Part shown: positions 33,650 through 46,706 of the stretch, in pieces
Position numbering within the stretch: the stretch's first letter is position 1
Layout of the letters: each line of letters starts with the position of its first letter
DNA from: Carallia brachiata
Lineage: Eukaryota; Streptophyta; Magnoliopsida; Malpighiales; Rhizophoraceae
Reading direction: 5' to 3'
Assembly: GCA_021464245.1 (NCBI GenBank)
Contig: JADCRB010000006.1
Location: 1,195,621 to 1,259,620 of the forward strand
Length of the DNA: 64,000 bases
The notes under the pieces: model-generated
The model's input: the letters and a program-made list of their open reading frames with translations, nothing else
Told to the model about the DNA's origin: nothing
The model's database searches: none
Made by a program: the position numbers and the translations under genes

Positions 33650-36005
33650 GTCTGGTCCGATCCTGAAAACTAGGGTTTTGTTATTAATGGACATAACGGA
33701 TAACAAGTCATTAATTTCCTAAAGTGCATTAATTTACTTGTACTCATAGCATAGAGAAAAGAACAAACCAGTGGAATTTAGGCAAAGGTTGCAAGTATTT
33801 CAAACGAATAGCTCTTAAACAATTGATGATATTCATATGAATCTTGGAGATTTGTGTTCAGCTCCCTTAGGTCAGGTAGCTCAAACTCAACCTTGCGATC
33901 AAGTCTTCCTAGACTGGAAGAAGGCAAAATGTCCATTTCATATCATTCCAAAGCTTGGTGACATGCGTATAATAGGTGGTCCAATCAAGGAAATTTGTGC
34001 ATCTTTTGTTTTATATTTGGTTTCTAGGGCTCGTTCGCCTATATTGTCAATTTTTTGCTATCACTTTTTGCTGTCTATCGGTCATATTTTACTATTTGCT
34101 GTCTATTTGGTGTTGTTCGCTGCCTATTTTTGTTTTTCATTATTGATAGTCTAATAACTATTTAATTACTATTAAAAAGAAAAAGAAACTACTCATATTA
34201 CATTACAAATAAAAAAAGAAGTCAAGAAAATTAAACATCAATTAGAAAAATTTACAATGTAAACTACAAATCCTCTTCAACATGAAGATCAGTACTAACC
34301 ATTATGTCGTTGCCACAAAGCTTGTACAATTAAAGAGCCTTTAGGCACATTTGAAAAGAGTAGAATACATTTGCAGAAGAATATGAGTGGACCATAAGAG
34401 TTAGGCAATAAGTTATTTATCGAACAACAAAAAATTTACGAGGATAACAGGTTAAACTGCTAGGGAGAAGGTTGATTGGATTAGCAGCATTAAAATCTTT
34501 TTAGCCATCTGCCTAGTAGAAAGAAAATTGCTAATCAATCACAATATGAATATATTTGTTCAGTCTTTATTTCTGCAACATCATCCCATACAAGTGATGG
34601 TCATTATGATTAGAAATTGCATGCTCATGTCCTTTTCTCCACAAAAAATATACAAGAATTATAAAAGGGTAACGCTAAAGGCATAGTTCGCCATCCAACC
34701 AGATGAAGTACCTAATAAATACTTGTAGCCACAAGATTTACACTCGAGTGAAACAAGACTGATTGCATAGAATTTTAATGAACGTAACATGTACTCCAAT
34801 TTCAATAACTACAACAAAGGTGAGCTTAATGAATGACAGAAGAGGATTATACAGGAGGAGATCACATGATCAATAACGTACCAAAGACTTTGTCTCAAAC
34901 GCATGACATTTGAGAATAGAACTAATCTCTTATTCCTTACTGACTTGCCAAGTTTCCATGAACTACTTTGCACCAACTTTCAACGAAAAAGACTCAAAGT
35001 CCATTTCATGAGAATAGTCTTAATCTCATTTGCATAGCATGACAATACTCATTCACAAATTGACATTTTGTCTAGTAAAAAAAATACAAAAAAAAAATTC
35101 TTTCTTTCACGGTTGTGTAGAGATTCATTTTAATTGTTGCTTTTTTATAGGCTCATCTTCAGTTCAACTATTCAAAGTAAATATTATAACAGCCTAAACC
35201 ATTTATTTAAGGCCAGTATTTCAAGAACCCAAGATTCAAAGAACTAATATTTTCCCATTGAGTGAAACTAAATGTGGAACAACTACAACAAATTATAGGA
35301 AAACTTCGGCCTTTACTGGTGACCACTGCCTACCAAACAAAATTGCATAAGTTTGGTGCAAACAGGTATGTTAGACTTCACGTTGTTGAGTTAAAACTAA
35401 CTACCAACTACTCAATCACTTCTATACTAGGTCTACTAGCTATTTATCATGAGATGTTTGACAATTAAAATTAATTTTCTCGCGTCATCTGAGGATGATA
35501 TGCTTGTCTTGACATCTACGACATCCATGATGCACTAAGAAGTTTGCCTGTATTAGTGGAAATCTTCTATTTTTTGAGTAACAACTACAAAAAAAAAAAC
35601 CAATCTTCTATTTTCAGAAACCCTAATTTTTTTATTCAATTTTTCAAAAAACCTAGGATTGGATTTTTCTTCAATAGAGAGAGTCCATGAATGGCACACA
35701 AATATTGAGACTCAAAGAGAAAAGGAGAGAAAAGGAAGACAGTGAAACAAAAAGAGCCCTTAAACAATGGGTTTTGAGCTTTGGGTTGGTGGAGTTATAG
35801 AGATGGAGATAGGAGAAGTGAGGAAGACTGAAGATAGAGGAGAGAGAATAGGTACCTGGTTGATAAATCCCTGCAAACGATTGGATCTTCACGTCTTCTT
35901 TGCCTTCTAAATGCTCGAGCTCACAACAACGATGAACGATTTTGAGAAAACAAATAAAAGTTGTTTTGTCTGCCTGATTTTTAAAGAACGAAGTGATTGT
36001 GGTTT
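33650..36005. other. Intergenic sequence, no supported gene
   Basis: Open frames at 33837-34154 and 35262-35468 have no recognisable domain. At 35670-35900 the minus strand looks like a 5' leader plus splice donor (AACCAG then GTACCTATTC near 35850), with CT-rich sequence. This might be the start of a gene or a captured gene fragment, but no following exon was found. Confidence 0.35.
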
Positions 36006-36014
36006 TAAGTAAAA

Positions 36015-36353
36015 AGACACCCCTACGTGGTTGTATTGTTCGGAAATTTTCGTAATTGTCATATATAACGCAACAGAAAAAATTATATGATATTACAGAT
36101 CAATTAGAAGAAAATTATATGACGTGTTACAAGTAATTATACGACGTGTAATTAGTCGTTAAAAATCAAAAAAAAAATTAATTATTTGTTACGACGTGCC
36201 AAAAAAAAGTATACGACTTGTAACTAGTCGTTAAAAACCAAAAAAATTTTTACACGTCATATAATTTCTTTTAACACGTCATATAATTTCTTTTGTTATG
36301 TCATATATACAGTTATGAAAACTCCCTAAAAGTATAGCCATTTAAGATTTTCC
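36015..36353. mobile_element. Small inverted-repeat element (MITE-like)
   Basis: About 339 bp. The two halves are inverted copies: TTTTCGTAATTGTCATATAT on the left pairs with ATATATACAGTTATGAAAAC on the right. An exact 9-bp direct repeat TAAGTAAAA flanks it (36006-36014 and 36354-36362). Inside are direct copies of CACGTCATATAATTTCTTTT and of ACTAGTCGTTAAAAA-like units. The 9-bp duplication points to the Mutator superfamily. No coding capacity. Confidence 0.7.
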
Positions 36354-36362
36354 TAAGTAAAA

Positions 36363-37820
36363 GAAAAAAACAGAAAACAAGTATTAAGAGCCGAATGTGT
36401 TTTCAGGTTGCTAATAGTTAATACAATGACAAATTTATTTAGATGACCACAACAATATAGAAATTCTCAATTAATCGGTAATTTAATTTTCCATTGAGAA
36501 ATCTCATTCCCTAAAATAATATGTGCTATTCTTTTTTTTTTTTCACTTCTAGGAAAGTATTTTTTCCATTTATATGTTTTTAATAAGATATTTTCCCATA
36601 TTATATGATTTTTTTAATTTTGGAATTATAGGATCTATGATTTTGCATATTTCATGGTGAATAAATATTGAAATGAACTATATGTATGAAAATTCCTCTA
36701 GTGACACATATATCTCAAAAACTAATGTGCATTAGCTAGAGTTTGACATTTCAGTTACAAGGGAGGCTGAAAAATTAGTAAAAAAGAACTATCATTGAGA
36801 TTCGAAATCGAAATTCGAGAAATTTCAATAAAAGTAATCTAATCAATTAGATTATAATTTGCGCAGTGTACGAGTTTAACTCTAATTAATATTATATATA
36901 GAGAAGAATTTCACATATTGTTGATGCAAGCGATAAATTAGTGGATAGATGGTTTTCTTTTTTTAACTCGAATGTACTTGTGAAACCCGTTGTTTTATAA
37001 CTCTAGTTTGTCCCCAAAAATAGTTTGTACATATGTACATAGTTATATTGATAATAGTCTCTCTTAATTATGCATTTTAGTAAGTATTTAAAAATATTAT
37101 TAGTATCATGCTTTTAAAGTTTTTTTTTTTTTTGAATTTTCTTATACTTAAACCAACTGATTAGAGAAGGGAAGACAGTTTGGGAGGTTAAGGGTTCGAA
37201 CCCCTGACCTTTCTTTTATTAGTATACTGTCAATACCATTTGAATTACAAGCTCATGAAATTATATTTTTAAAATTGATGGTTGTACATTTATACTAGTT
37301 GAATTCATAATTTAGTTTGTTGAATGCATATTCACATGATATATCACAGATTACATTCACTGCTGGATGTCACATCACACACTATTTCCTTATAAGAAAC
37401 TCGCAATTGTATTAGAAACTCGTGATTGTATAGTATTTCTCATATATTTTTGGCAGAGTAATATATTAGTAGGTTAGCTTGTTGGTATATAGAGAATGAA
37501 TATGTCAAGATTGAAAGTGTTGAATTCAAATCTCAATCGAAGTAGATTAATAAAAAAATAATAATAATGAATGGATGGGACACATGTACACAAGAGAGGC
37601 ATGTTAACAGATTGATTTTGGTTTGTCTTTTTTGTTGTACTCATCCATTTATTTAAGTTTGATCCATTAGATTGGATTATTGGTTTCTTTAAATTCTTCC
37701 ACTACTATCATATACAGGCTAAGGCTTAATAGGTTGGGGGATTTTTCTTCTTTGTATTATATATATACCTTTGCGTACTTTTTTGATGGAATATATACAA
37801 ACATCTCCAATTTAGACGTC
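36363..37820. other. Intergenic sequence with Helitron- and SINE-like scraps
   Basis: No gene. At 36860-36886 TTTGCGCAGTGTACGAG followed by CTAA and T resembles a degenerate Helitron 3' end. At 37184-37206 GGTTCGAACCCCTGACC resembles a polymerase III B box. At 37460-37560 another A-box/B-box-like pair ends in an A-rich tail. The last 300 bases before the primer site at 37831 may hold the left LTR of the copia relic, but I could not define it. Confidence 0.35.
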
Positions 37821-37830
37821 ATTCTTGACA

Positions 37831-39450
37831 TGGTATCAGAACACTAACCACTTGACTATGTCTTCTTCCTCAAACACTTCCATAAACATGACCTCTCAAA
37901 TTACTCTTCCAATTTCTTTCACCGTCACATCCACACAAACTTCAGCTACTCAATCAAACTAAATTCTTGAAATTACCTAGCATAGAAGACTTAGTTTGTT
38001 CCCCTTTCAAACTATAAGCACCTCACTAGCTTTGTTAATGGTACACTCACTACTCCTTCCAAAATGGTTCCCTTAACTAATGATCCTTCAAACATTATAA
38101 GCAACCCGATTATGATTCTTTCGAAAAGATTAACTTCTTTTGCCCTAGATTTTATCTTCCCTATCAGAGGAAGTTTTTCCTTAACAACTGCCACAATAAT
38201 GGCCTTTGTCAAATGTGCTAGTATAAAAATCATACTATTGATATATGTCACAACCATTATGCCCCACAACCAGTTTGAGTTTGAGTCCACTGGAAAATGT
38301 TGTTTGGGGTACAAATGTGACATATCTAGTACAACTACGCTTGCACAAAACACGTCATGCTCACATCCTCTTATGAGTTCATTACGTTCTTCTCAGCAAA
38401 TTAGTTAAGCTCTGCTGTGGTATCTTGATATTGGAACCACTCATCATCTCACTATTGATATATCCAACTTAAGCAATGCAAATAACTATGCAGGGAATGA
38501 TCAAGTCCAAATTGGTAATGGACAAGGTTTGCACATCTCTAAAACTGAAATCACTTTTTTTCTACACTTACTCATAATTTTCTTTTATAAGTTGTTTTAC
38601 TTGTTCTAAAAATAAAAAATCACTTCTTCTAGTTTAATAGTTTACTTATGACAATTCTTGTTACTTTGAATTCTGGTTTTTTCATTTTTCTATTTAAGGA
38701 TCAGTAGGCTAAGGCAATCATAGTGCGCAGTCTCCCTGAGAATTGATTGTATGTCTTTCCTCTATTATTGAAGAATGTATTACTTAGTGAGCCAGTTACT
38801 TTTGCTGATTAGCATGCATGTCTAGTTCATCCTCAAAATCGAACCGTATCATCAGTCCTTAAGTGCAATAATTTGTCATGGTCTATCTCTCCCTTTCACT
38901 TGTGTCCTCCTGTCAATTAAGAAAAATGTCTAAATCTTCTCTATGTTTTGATGAGAATAAATACAAGATGTCATTTGAGTTAGTTCACTTATTAGATATT
39001 TGGGGTCCTACACTTGAATTGTCTATATTAGGACATGAATATTTTATCATTTTTATTGATGACTATAAGTACGCCTAGATTTATTTCCTCAAAAATAAAA
39101 GTGATGTTTTGCATACATTTCTTCATTTTCAATCCTTCATTAAACGAGAATTTCAGTTAGAAAGCAAAGCTTTTCAATCTGACTTGGGTAGATAATTTCA
39201 AAAACTAAGTACCTATTTTAAGAAAATTGGAAATACTCACCAGTTGGCTCGTCCATATACGTATGAACAAAATGATACTGCTGAATATAAAATAAGACAC
39301 ATTGTCATTAGTGGCATTATAATCTTAGCTAATGATCATGTACTATTATGGCTTTGAAACAAGTGTTCAGTTGATTAATTTCTTGCACTCTCAATCTATA
39401 AAAATAATTGTCCATTCCAATGACTTTTCAAATCCTTGCCGCCATATCAC
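37831..39450 (+). pseudogene. Decayed second copia element (gag to integrase)
   Basis: The primer site TGGTATCAGAACAC (37831) is followed by a gag-like start MSSSSNTSINMTSQITLPIS at 37859. A zinc-knuckle relic follows (CQMC*YKNHTIDIC, near 38210-38250). Then a protease relic (WYLDIGTTHHLTI, near 38420, where DTGA has become DIGT). The integrase relic has FELVHLLDIWGPTLELSILG, FIIFIDDYKYA, FQSDLGR and ARPYTYEQNDTAEYKIRHIV (38970-39300). These show the order of a copia polyprotein. Many stops and frameshifts occur, and RT, RNase H and a 3' LTR are absent; similarity fades near 39450. Confidence 0.75.
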
Positions 39451-40193
39451 AATTTAAGAATTGCAACAACCACCACCACTGTAGGTCACCACTACCACCA
39501 TGCATTTTAAAGCAAATAAATCACTCATATGGATATGTCCAAATTTCTTCCTGCTATCAAAAAAATTATCTCCCTCTCTCTCACACCACCCACCTCATCC
39601 ATAATCATGTTGACCTTGCACTCTCTTTCACAAAGTCAGGAAAAAACAAAGTATTTTTCAAATTTTGAAGTAAAATCCATACCTAATGTAACTAATTGAA
39701 AATTCAGCTGTAATATCTTCAAAGTTACCAAAATAATTACCAGCAACGCTATGTAGACTACAATGGCTTGTGGCTATAAAACTTGAGATTATGGAGAGTT
39801 TACTTCTTTTCCCAGTTCAATTTGATAAAAAAAAATCAAAAGGACAACCAACTTGGCCAAGTAAATAATTATAATTACGAATTATTTATACAAGAAAAAT
39901 GGGCATGAAACCTTAGTTAATAGCTCAGTGTTGAAAGAGTGCAGATTGAGCAAACGTGGGCAGAGATTGCTTGACAACACACAATCATCCACTTTCTTCT
40001 TCAAACTTGACGACCTTAAGCAAACTGGAGGTGTTGAGATGTCCATTGCCTGTATGCTTTGGTTCATATCCAATCGATACCTGAAGTCTTGCGATAGTGA
40101 AGACGATGATTAAAGCCATCTGCCACCATTGATGAAGCTACCAGAGTATTGAAGCTGGTGGTTCATCATGGTTGAGTTGGATTTCAACATCTG
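39451..40193. other. Intergenic sequence
   Basis: Sequence after the copia relic. Small open frames on both strands at 39882-40113 have no recognisable family. Confidence 0.4.
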
Positions 40194-40202
40194 TCTTCCA
40201 AC

Positions 40203-41633
40203 TAGATAAATTCACCAATAGGTTAGTAACTATTCGATTTTCTAAATTTAGGTTTATAACTTTTAAATGTCTAATGTGAGTTAGTTTCGTTAAAAAAAAG
40301 TTTACAAATGGGAAACATTACTCCTTTATAATTTTCCATCAATTGATGATGTGGACTCATACGTAACACTCTCAATCACCAACTTATACATACATGGCAC
40401 GCTAAATCAATAACTCATGCCTACATGGCATAAGTTTATTTCTGTCTCGTTTTGACCATGTCAAATTTATCACAAAACATCGATCTCTCTCGTCAATGAC
40501 TCGATCTCGACAAGCCTCTACTTCTTCTTCTTCTTCTTTTCTCTAGACCTGCCATTAAGCACTGGTAGATATTCACATCAAAATAATGCAACTACTTCAT
40601 CTCTATAGACCTAGCAATAGACTCCCTATTCTTAATTATCTTCCTCTGTCCTTGATGTGCTGCCTTATCTAATGGCTATATAACTGGTGCCCTCCTCTTT
40701 TCCCTCTCCTTCTAGCACCAATGCCAGTTCCTTCGACTATCAAATTTACCTTATTCCCAAACATGATGATCGAGCCCTCGACCTCAACCAACAATTGAAA
40801 GGAACTCTTCGACATGGTATCAAACACGAAATCTCCTCTATTCACCTTTCTAGCTGTGGCATCCTTGCCTTATCCTCCTCCACCAACATTCACTGTGCCA
40901 GCCTTCACAAAAAAATCCTCAAGCGTCATCATCTCATTATGCTCATTCTTCATCTCTTTTCTCCTCACCACAATTTCTCTCCACACAGTGTCCACCATTT
41001 TATTGCTAGACTGAGAAAACACACTCACACTACCCATATCTTTGCCGAAAATATTGTTATTAAAACCGCTACTGGATGTTTCAATTGATTATGGTAGGAG
41101 CAAAAAATCAATTAGGATAATTTGGGCGTCTAGAAGGGTGGATTTAGATAAAGGTTGGGCCGTGTAGACGTTATACAAGATGCCCTCGACGGCCCTTGTA
41201 GGGGGCGATGGTGTCGACGGTGTCAAATCACAATTATTGTTACTTTTGATCATAAAATCATATGGCAGTTGTGAATGTTAGAGGGATTGAGGAGTTGTTA
41301 TAATAGCTAAAAGAGAAGGCAAAGAAGAAAAAGAAGTAGAAGAAGTAGAGGCGCATCAAGATCGAGACGAGTGGTGTGACGCTGATAAGGGAAAGAGGTA
41401 AGAGAAACAATTTATGCCACATAGGCATTAGTTGTGCCACGTTTGCATAAGTTGATAACTGAAAATGTCACGTAAGAGTTTACGTTATCGAGCAATGGAA
41501 AATTTCAAAGGAGTAACATTACTAACTAATTTGTAAACTTTTTTAATGGAATTGACCCACGTTGGACATTTTGAGAGTTACATTAGATTCAAAAAATCGA
41601 ATAATTATTAAACCTTTTGGTGAACTTATCACA
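40203..41633. mobile_element. Non-autonomous Mutator-like element D, ~230-bp TIRs
   Basis: The left end GATAAATTCACC...GGTTAGTAACTATTCGATTT pairs with the right end AAATCGAATAATTATTAAAC...GGTGAACTTATC. Inverted similarity extends to about 40430 and from about 41405. Flanking 9-bp repeats TCTTCCAAC (40194-40202) and TCTTCTAAC (41634-41642) differ at one base. An open frame at 40687-41088 in the interior is serine- and histidine-rich, with no family recognised. No transposase. TIR layout is like that of elements B and C. Confidence 0.8.
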
Positions 41634-41859
41634 TCTTCTAACGACATTCATCTCCACCAATCAAATCAATACTTACTCATCAATTCAATTGGACTTCAAC
41701 GGTGCATCATTGTTGCAATTTAGTTTTGGAATTGGTGGATGGTATGTGAGAGAGAATTATTCTCTCTATTTTTTTTTTTGTTATTTGTTTCAATAATTTT
41801 CATTTTTTTTTATTTTTTCCATTTTTTTATTGGTAATTTTTTTCATTTTCCTGTTCAAT

Positions 41860-42061
41860 TGCCATGTAAAAGAAAGTTAGAGATTGACACTATCACGTAT
41901 AGATCCATGTCATCAATTAACAAAAGATTCCATTGGAGTAATGTTTCTGACCTAATTGTAGACATTTTTTAACAATAATGACCCACTTTAGCAATTTTGA
42001 AAGTTACTGACCTAGATTTGCCAAATTGAATAGTAACTAACCTGCTGGAGAACTTATCCCA
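41860..42061. mobile_element. Orphan right TIR related to element D
   Basis: About 200 bases ending GGAGAACTTATCCC are clearly related to the right TIR of element D (shared GTAATGTT, TGACCCAC, GAAAGTTACTGACC-type blocks) and in the same orientation. No matching left TIR was found nearby. It is a truncated relative, or the end of an older element now broken. Confidence 0.7.
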
Positions 42062-42254
42062 TGCTTAATCAAAGTTTCTGGGTATCTTGAGCATGTTTTA
42101 TCTATTTATACGTGTGTTCTATATGTTTAGGAAGTGTTAAAAGTTCATTAGAACAGTGAAGGTAGCTAGCAACCTAGGTCGATTAGTGTGGAAAATATTA
42201 ATTTGTTACAAACAAGCTAAATCCTTGGTTATTATCAGTGATTGATTGATGTTT

Positions 42255-44330
42255 AAGCCTTAATTAGTTGTTTATGGCTTAAATCTTATGCATAGGATGG
42301 CTTGGAAAGGGCGGCCTTTACTAGAATTTTGTTAGAAGTGGTTAATTTGTGTAATAAATAGATCATTAGACAAGTGCTAATTAATCCTCTGGATGGAACA
42401 AAAGCTCTTTGTGGGATAGAATTAACTAGAAGGGAGTAATAGATCGTAAAAACACAACGCATAACGAGGCTCACCCAATCCAAGTGAAAACCCATTTTCT
42501 ATATTATTGCTCCAAAAATAGTCACTCTATCCTATCATATGCTTTGCTCATGTCGAGTTTAAGTGCCATATAGGCCCATCATCTAAAATATTTGTGTTGT
42601 AAAGCATAAAAAGCTTCATAGGCAACTAATGCATTATCTATGATCAATCTTCTAGGAACAAAAGTGCTCTAGGTCTCTAAAATAATACAAGGAAGGATGG
42701 GCTTCAATCTGTTAGCAATAGACTTAATCATGATCTCCATAATTACATTGCATAGGCCAATAGGACAATAGTCCTTGCAACACTTCAGGGAAGACACTTT
42801 GGGAATCAAAGCCATATAAGTATGATTAAGCTGGCCCGAATCTCCCCTGTTGTTCAAAACATCTAGAACCTTTCCCACCACATCTACACCAACTATATGC
42901 CAAAAAGATTAGTAAAAAGAATTTGGTAGCTAATCAAAAGCAGGGGCTTTAAAAGTATGCATCTGCTTAAGCACTAAGAATACTTCCTCTTATGGAAATA
43001 GGTGTAACATAGCATGATTCATTTCATCAATCACTCGACTATTACACAGTTCAACATAGGTCTAGCATCAATGTCCTCGCGAGAAGCTAATAAATTTTCA
43101 AAGAAAGCGAGGAAAAATTCTCCGATACTAGTCTTCTTAAAATGAACATAGTCATCTTTCTCTACCAAGTGCCTAATGAAATTTTTTTTTTCTTCTTTGT
43201 GAGGCGACCTGATGGAAGTATTTTGTGTTCTGATCACCATCCTTTAGCAAGAAACTCGAAACCCTTGAGGCCACATTATTTATTCCCTCTGTAATAATTC
43301 ATCAATTATGGCCTGAATACTACGGAGTTTGGCTAAGTTGTTTAAGTAGATGGTGCTTGCTCAAGTGTAGCTTGTTGCTGTTGAAGCATTCTCAAATCAC
43401 TAGTCACATGGTCGAAACTCTTTGTACCCCATTGGGCTAAAGCTTTGCCACAACCCTGAATTTTGGCAACAACATCAGAGGCCGACAAAGAAACATCATT
43501 AGTGAGCTAAGAGTCAACAACTGTAGCCTCACAACCTAGATCCCGAAACCACATTTGTTCAAACCTAAACAAGCGTCATCGATTGGACGAGGAAGAGGTA
43601 GAGCCATCTAGTTGAACCACTAAAACATTATGATTTGAACCAAATTTAGAGTGGTGATGTGTGATACAAGGATAAAAATTAAAAAACATATCATTGGCAA
43701 AAATTGATCCAATCTTTCTTATAGATTATCATCACCCACTCTTCCATTAGACCAAGTGAAATAATAACTAGTAAAGGGAATTTTAGATAAATGACAGGAA
43801 GCAATAGCATCAATATACCTAGAATAAAATTCGTCGGCCGAATCCTTCCATCTTTCTTTTTAAAAGCATGATAGATTTGATTCATATCCCCTTCGCTTAG
43901 CTAGGGCTTGGTAGGAAAGGAAGTGAGATTTTTCAAAAGCTCCCAAGTTTGAAATTTATCTTTATCCTTATCCCGTGGCCAGCCATACGTACCTATGAAT
44001 TTCCAAGGCTATCAAATCTCTGGTTAGTAACTCTAACCTCTATATGGTGAGCCGAAAAGGATGGTAGTGAGATGGAGGGCATCCCTTTTTTAGTAAAGCT
44101 AGCCCATCCTATCTGTTATGGCTAGTTCTTTCACAATCCACATATGGGCCATTTGCCAACCTCAAACTATGTTTTACCAATTCGGTTTCATGACTTTTTA
44201 ATCTTGTTTCCATCAAAAACACAATAATGGGGATGTGAAGCTGTATAAGCTTTCGAACTCTATTAACTACCCGAGGTGTCCCTAGACACCGGTAGTTCTA
44301 GCTTAGAAACTTCATAGCTATCGGGGGGAT
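42255..44330 (-). pseudogene. LINE 1 ORF2 remnant (endonuclease-RT)
   Basis: Minus-strand L1-type ORF2. The endonuclease N-terminus reads GTPRVVNRVRKLIQLHIPII followed by VFLMETRLKSHETE (44190-44290). The linker shows EEKKNFIRHLVEKDDYVHFK (near 43150). RT segments are NHTYMALIPKVSSLKC, GLCNVIMEIMIKSIANRLKP (42669-42830), LKLDMSKAYDRIEW (near 42520-42560) and LLVNSIPQRAFVPSRGL (near 42370-42430). The frame ends near 42255, before the FADD-type active site, so the 3' half of the element is missing. Numerous stops and frameshifts occur. Confidence 0.8.
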
Positions 44331-45149
44331 TATGGCATAGCCTCCGCTGATGATAGAAGTGTAGAAGATGATGCCAAGCCCCACCTGTCATACTTATTCT
44401 TTGTGGAAGATTGACGCACAGAAGCAGTCATTCAAATCGGATTGAATGGAGTTCTTTCTCTTCCCAATAACTAAAGCATACTGTCTAGTAGGAAATTGAC
44501 CACCATTGCTAGTAAGATGCCGAAGGCTGGACTACATCAAGATATCACTGTGAGCAAAGAAAAGGCCCTGAGACTTATAAAAAATAGCCCCCGACAAGTC
44601 AGATGAATTGAAACTTACAACTTCCTTTTGGGGAAGTTAACATCAATAACTTTTCAGATCCTCTTGCATACTGGTTGGTCATAGTATCCCCTGCCCAAAG
44701 ATTCACATTCGAAGCACAATTAGAAGTACAGCTACCATATTGGAGAGGGTCCACTTGACTAATTGCCATGTCAACAGAAGAAAGAATTAAGCCAAGCTCG
44801 TTAATTGTCGACTACACTCCACTTTCAAATTAAGAGATTTTTGCCAGCCACAGTTTGAAGATGGGGTTATAGTAGAGTGATTTTCGGCAGTTTACTTGTC
44901 ATTTGACTCTTTCCCAATTGGCGTAATGATCTGGCATATAACCCCAAAAATCCCCTTCCACAAATCTCGCTCCCCAATGTGGCAACTTTCAAAATTAACA
45001 ACAATCGATTCCATAAATTTTATGTTTTTAATTTAAATATGCTCATATGCCTCTGTTACTATCTGAACAGCTCCCAAGGGAGTACCGTACCAAGCGTCCT
45101 CTAAGAAGTCCAAGAATAACCAGAAACACCACTTGGAGCTACCATCTAG

Positions 45150-45923
45150 GAAGTATAGACTGGCTTTTTGGCTTGAGTGCTATGAGCCTGTTTAGTACGC
45201 TACAAATGCCTTTTGATAGGTGAAGCCCGAATGGAACCCCCATAAGTCAAAGTAGGAACGACACCAGGGTGATCTTCATCATTTGGAGGAGAATAGAGGT
45301 CACAGTCTCAAAATACATGGCCTAAGCAACCACAACAATAACAAAAATTGGTAGTTTCTCATACTTAAACGGAATTCATAGAAACTCACCCAAGTTTTGC
45401 TCTATCCTAGCTCCTTTTAGTAGTGAGTTTTAAACATAAAACCTCATCTAGAACTAAAGGAAATAGGCCCACTGACCAAGCTCTTCTTCATCCACTTCCA
45501 CAAAAGACCCAATTTTATTTCCAAGGGTCACAGCTGACGGATTAGACATGACCTTCAAAGGAAGATCATAAGCACGTACCCAAAAAAGGTCTAGAATAGC
45601 TTGATCTCGGAAGGTTGTTCATCGCTTTGGAGCTCTTGTAATAGCAAAATGTGTTTGTTAAAAAACCATGGTCCATTGTCCATGATGAAACGCATATCTA
45701 CAACACTACAAAAATGAAAACAAAACAAGTTTGAATCCAGCTCTTGGACCCTTAAGCTCTTTTTTCGATTCCAAGACAACTTCATTCTATTGAGAAGAGC
45801 TTTTGAGTTAAAGGATTTCTCTAACCAAAGATTACTGAAAAGATCAAATCTTTTTTGAGGCTGAAGAGTATCATTTGGTGGTGGTAAGAAGTCATCTACA
45901 TCCTCTTGCAAAGGGTTCTCCAT
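45150..45923 (-). pseudogene. LINE 1 ORF1 remnant (DUF4283 plus zinc knuckle)
   Basis: The frame 45591-45923 starts MENPLQEDVDDFLPPPN and holds a DUF4283 domain: LLNRMKLSWNRKKSLRVQEL, FCFHFCSVVDMRFIMDNGPW, LLQELQSDEQPSEIKL. Downstream on the same strand is a CCHC zinc knuckle, CYCCGCLGHVF*DC (45303-45350), with one internal stop. This arrangement is the usual plant LINE ORF1, which binds the element RNA. It lies upstream of ORF2 in the correct order. Confidence 0.85.
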
Positions 45924-46686
45924 ACCCCAAGATTAAAGAAAAGAAAAGAAAAAAATAAACAAGAAAAAAGTAAAAGGAGGATAGAAGAAACAAAATATGA
46001 CTCACAACCTAGGAGAAGAGACTCATACACAATAAGATGACGAACTGCAGTTTGTAGAGGACAAAGTTCTCATAGGGTATTAGCCAAGGAGAGACTCAGG
46101 TAAAATGTTTGCGCCAACACGCATTGCCTCTAGTTTGGATTCTTTCTAATTTTGGAAAGTATATTACAAAGGCTAAGGTTCTATAGGGTTTTGGTAAATC
46201 AGCGCGCTCTTCAATAATTATTGTTTTAAATTCTTTTGCTTTAATTTCAGTCCTTTTCAATTTTTATTTCCTTTTTATGAATTTTAAAATTTGTATTTAT
46301 TTTGGCTAGATTTAATAAATGACCCAATAATCCCAATAACCAGATGGCTACTACGTGATGTTTACCTATTGTTACCAGATGGCTCATATGTTGTCTTTAC
46401 CTGTTGTTCACATCACACTCTTAACAAGTTAGCATACCATGTCAACACAGTGGTTTTTGTTAGACTTGGTTTGTGGTAAGATAGATTTGTTAAAAAAAAA
46501 TTTATATAAATGCCAAACTGTTATTTTTTTTAAGATCAGCATACATTTGTGAGAAAAAATGCAAAGTTGAAAATATTGCATTACATTAACCTTTTTTAAG
46601 TATTTCTTTAAGAATGATTGTTTGATAATTCATACATAGATTTAGCAAAAGAAATCATTACAATACTCAAAAATGTAAAACATAGT

Positions 46687-46706
46687 CACACACACACACA
46701 CACACA
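46687..46706. repeat. CA microsatellite
   Basis: Ten CA units, followed by a TA-rich run. Confidence 0.9.

Noticed and set aside
33837..34154. 105-codon plus-strand open frame
   Set aside because: The C-terminal half is a hydrophobic low-complexity translation of T-rich sequence. No domain or homologous motif is visible.
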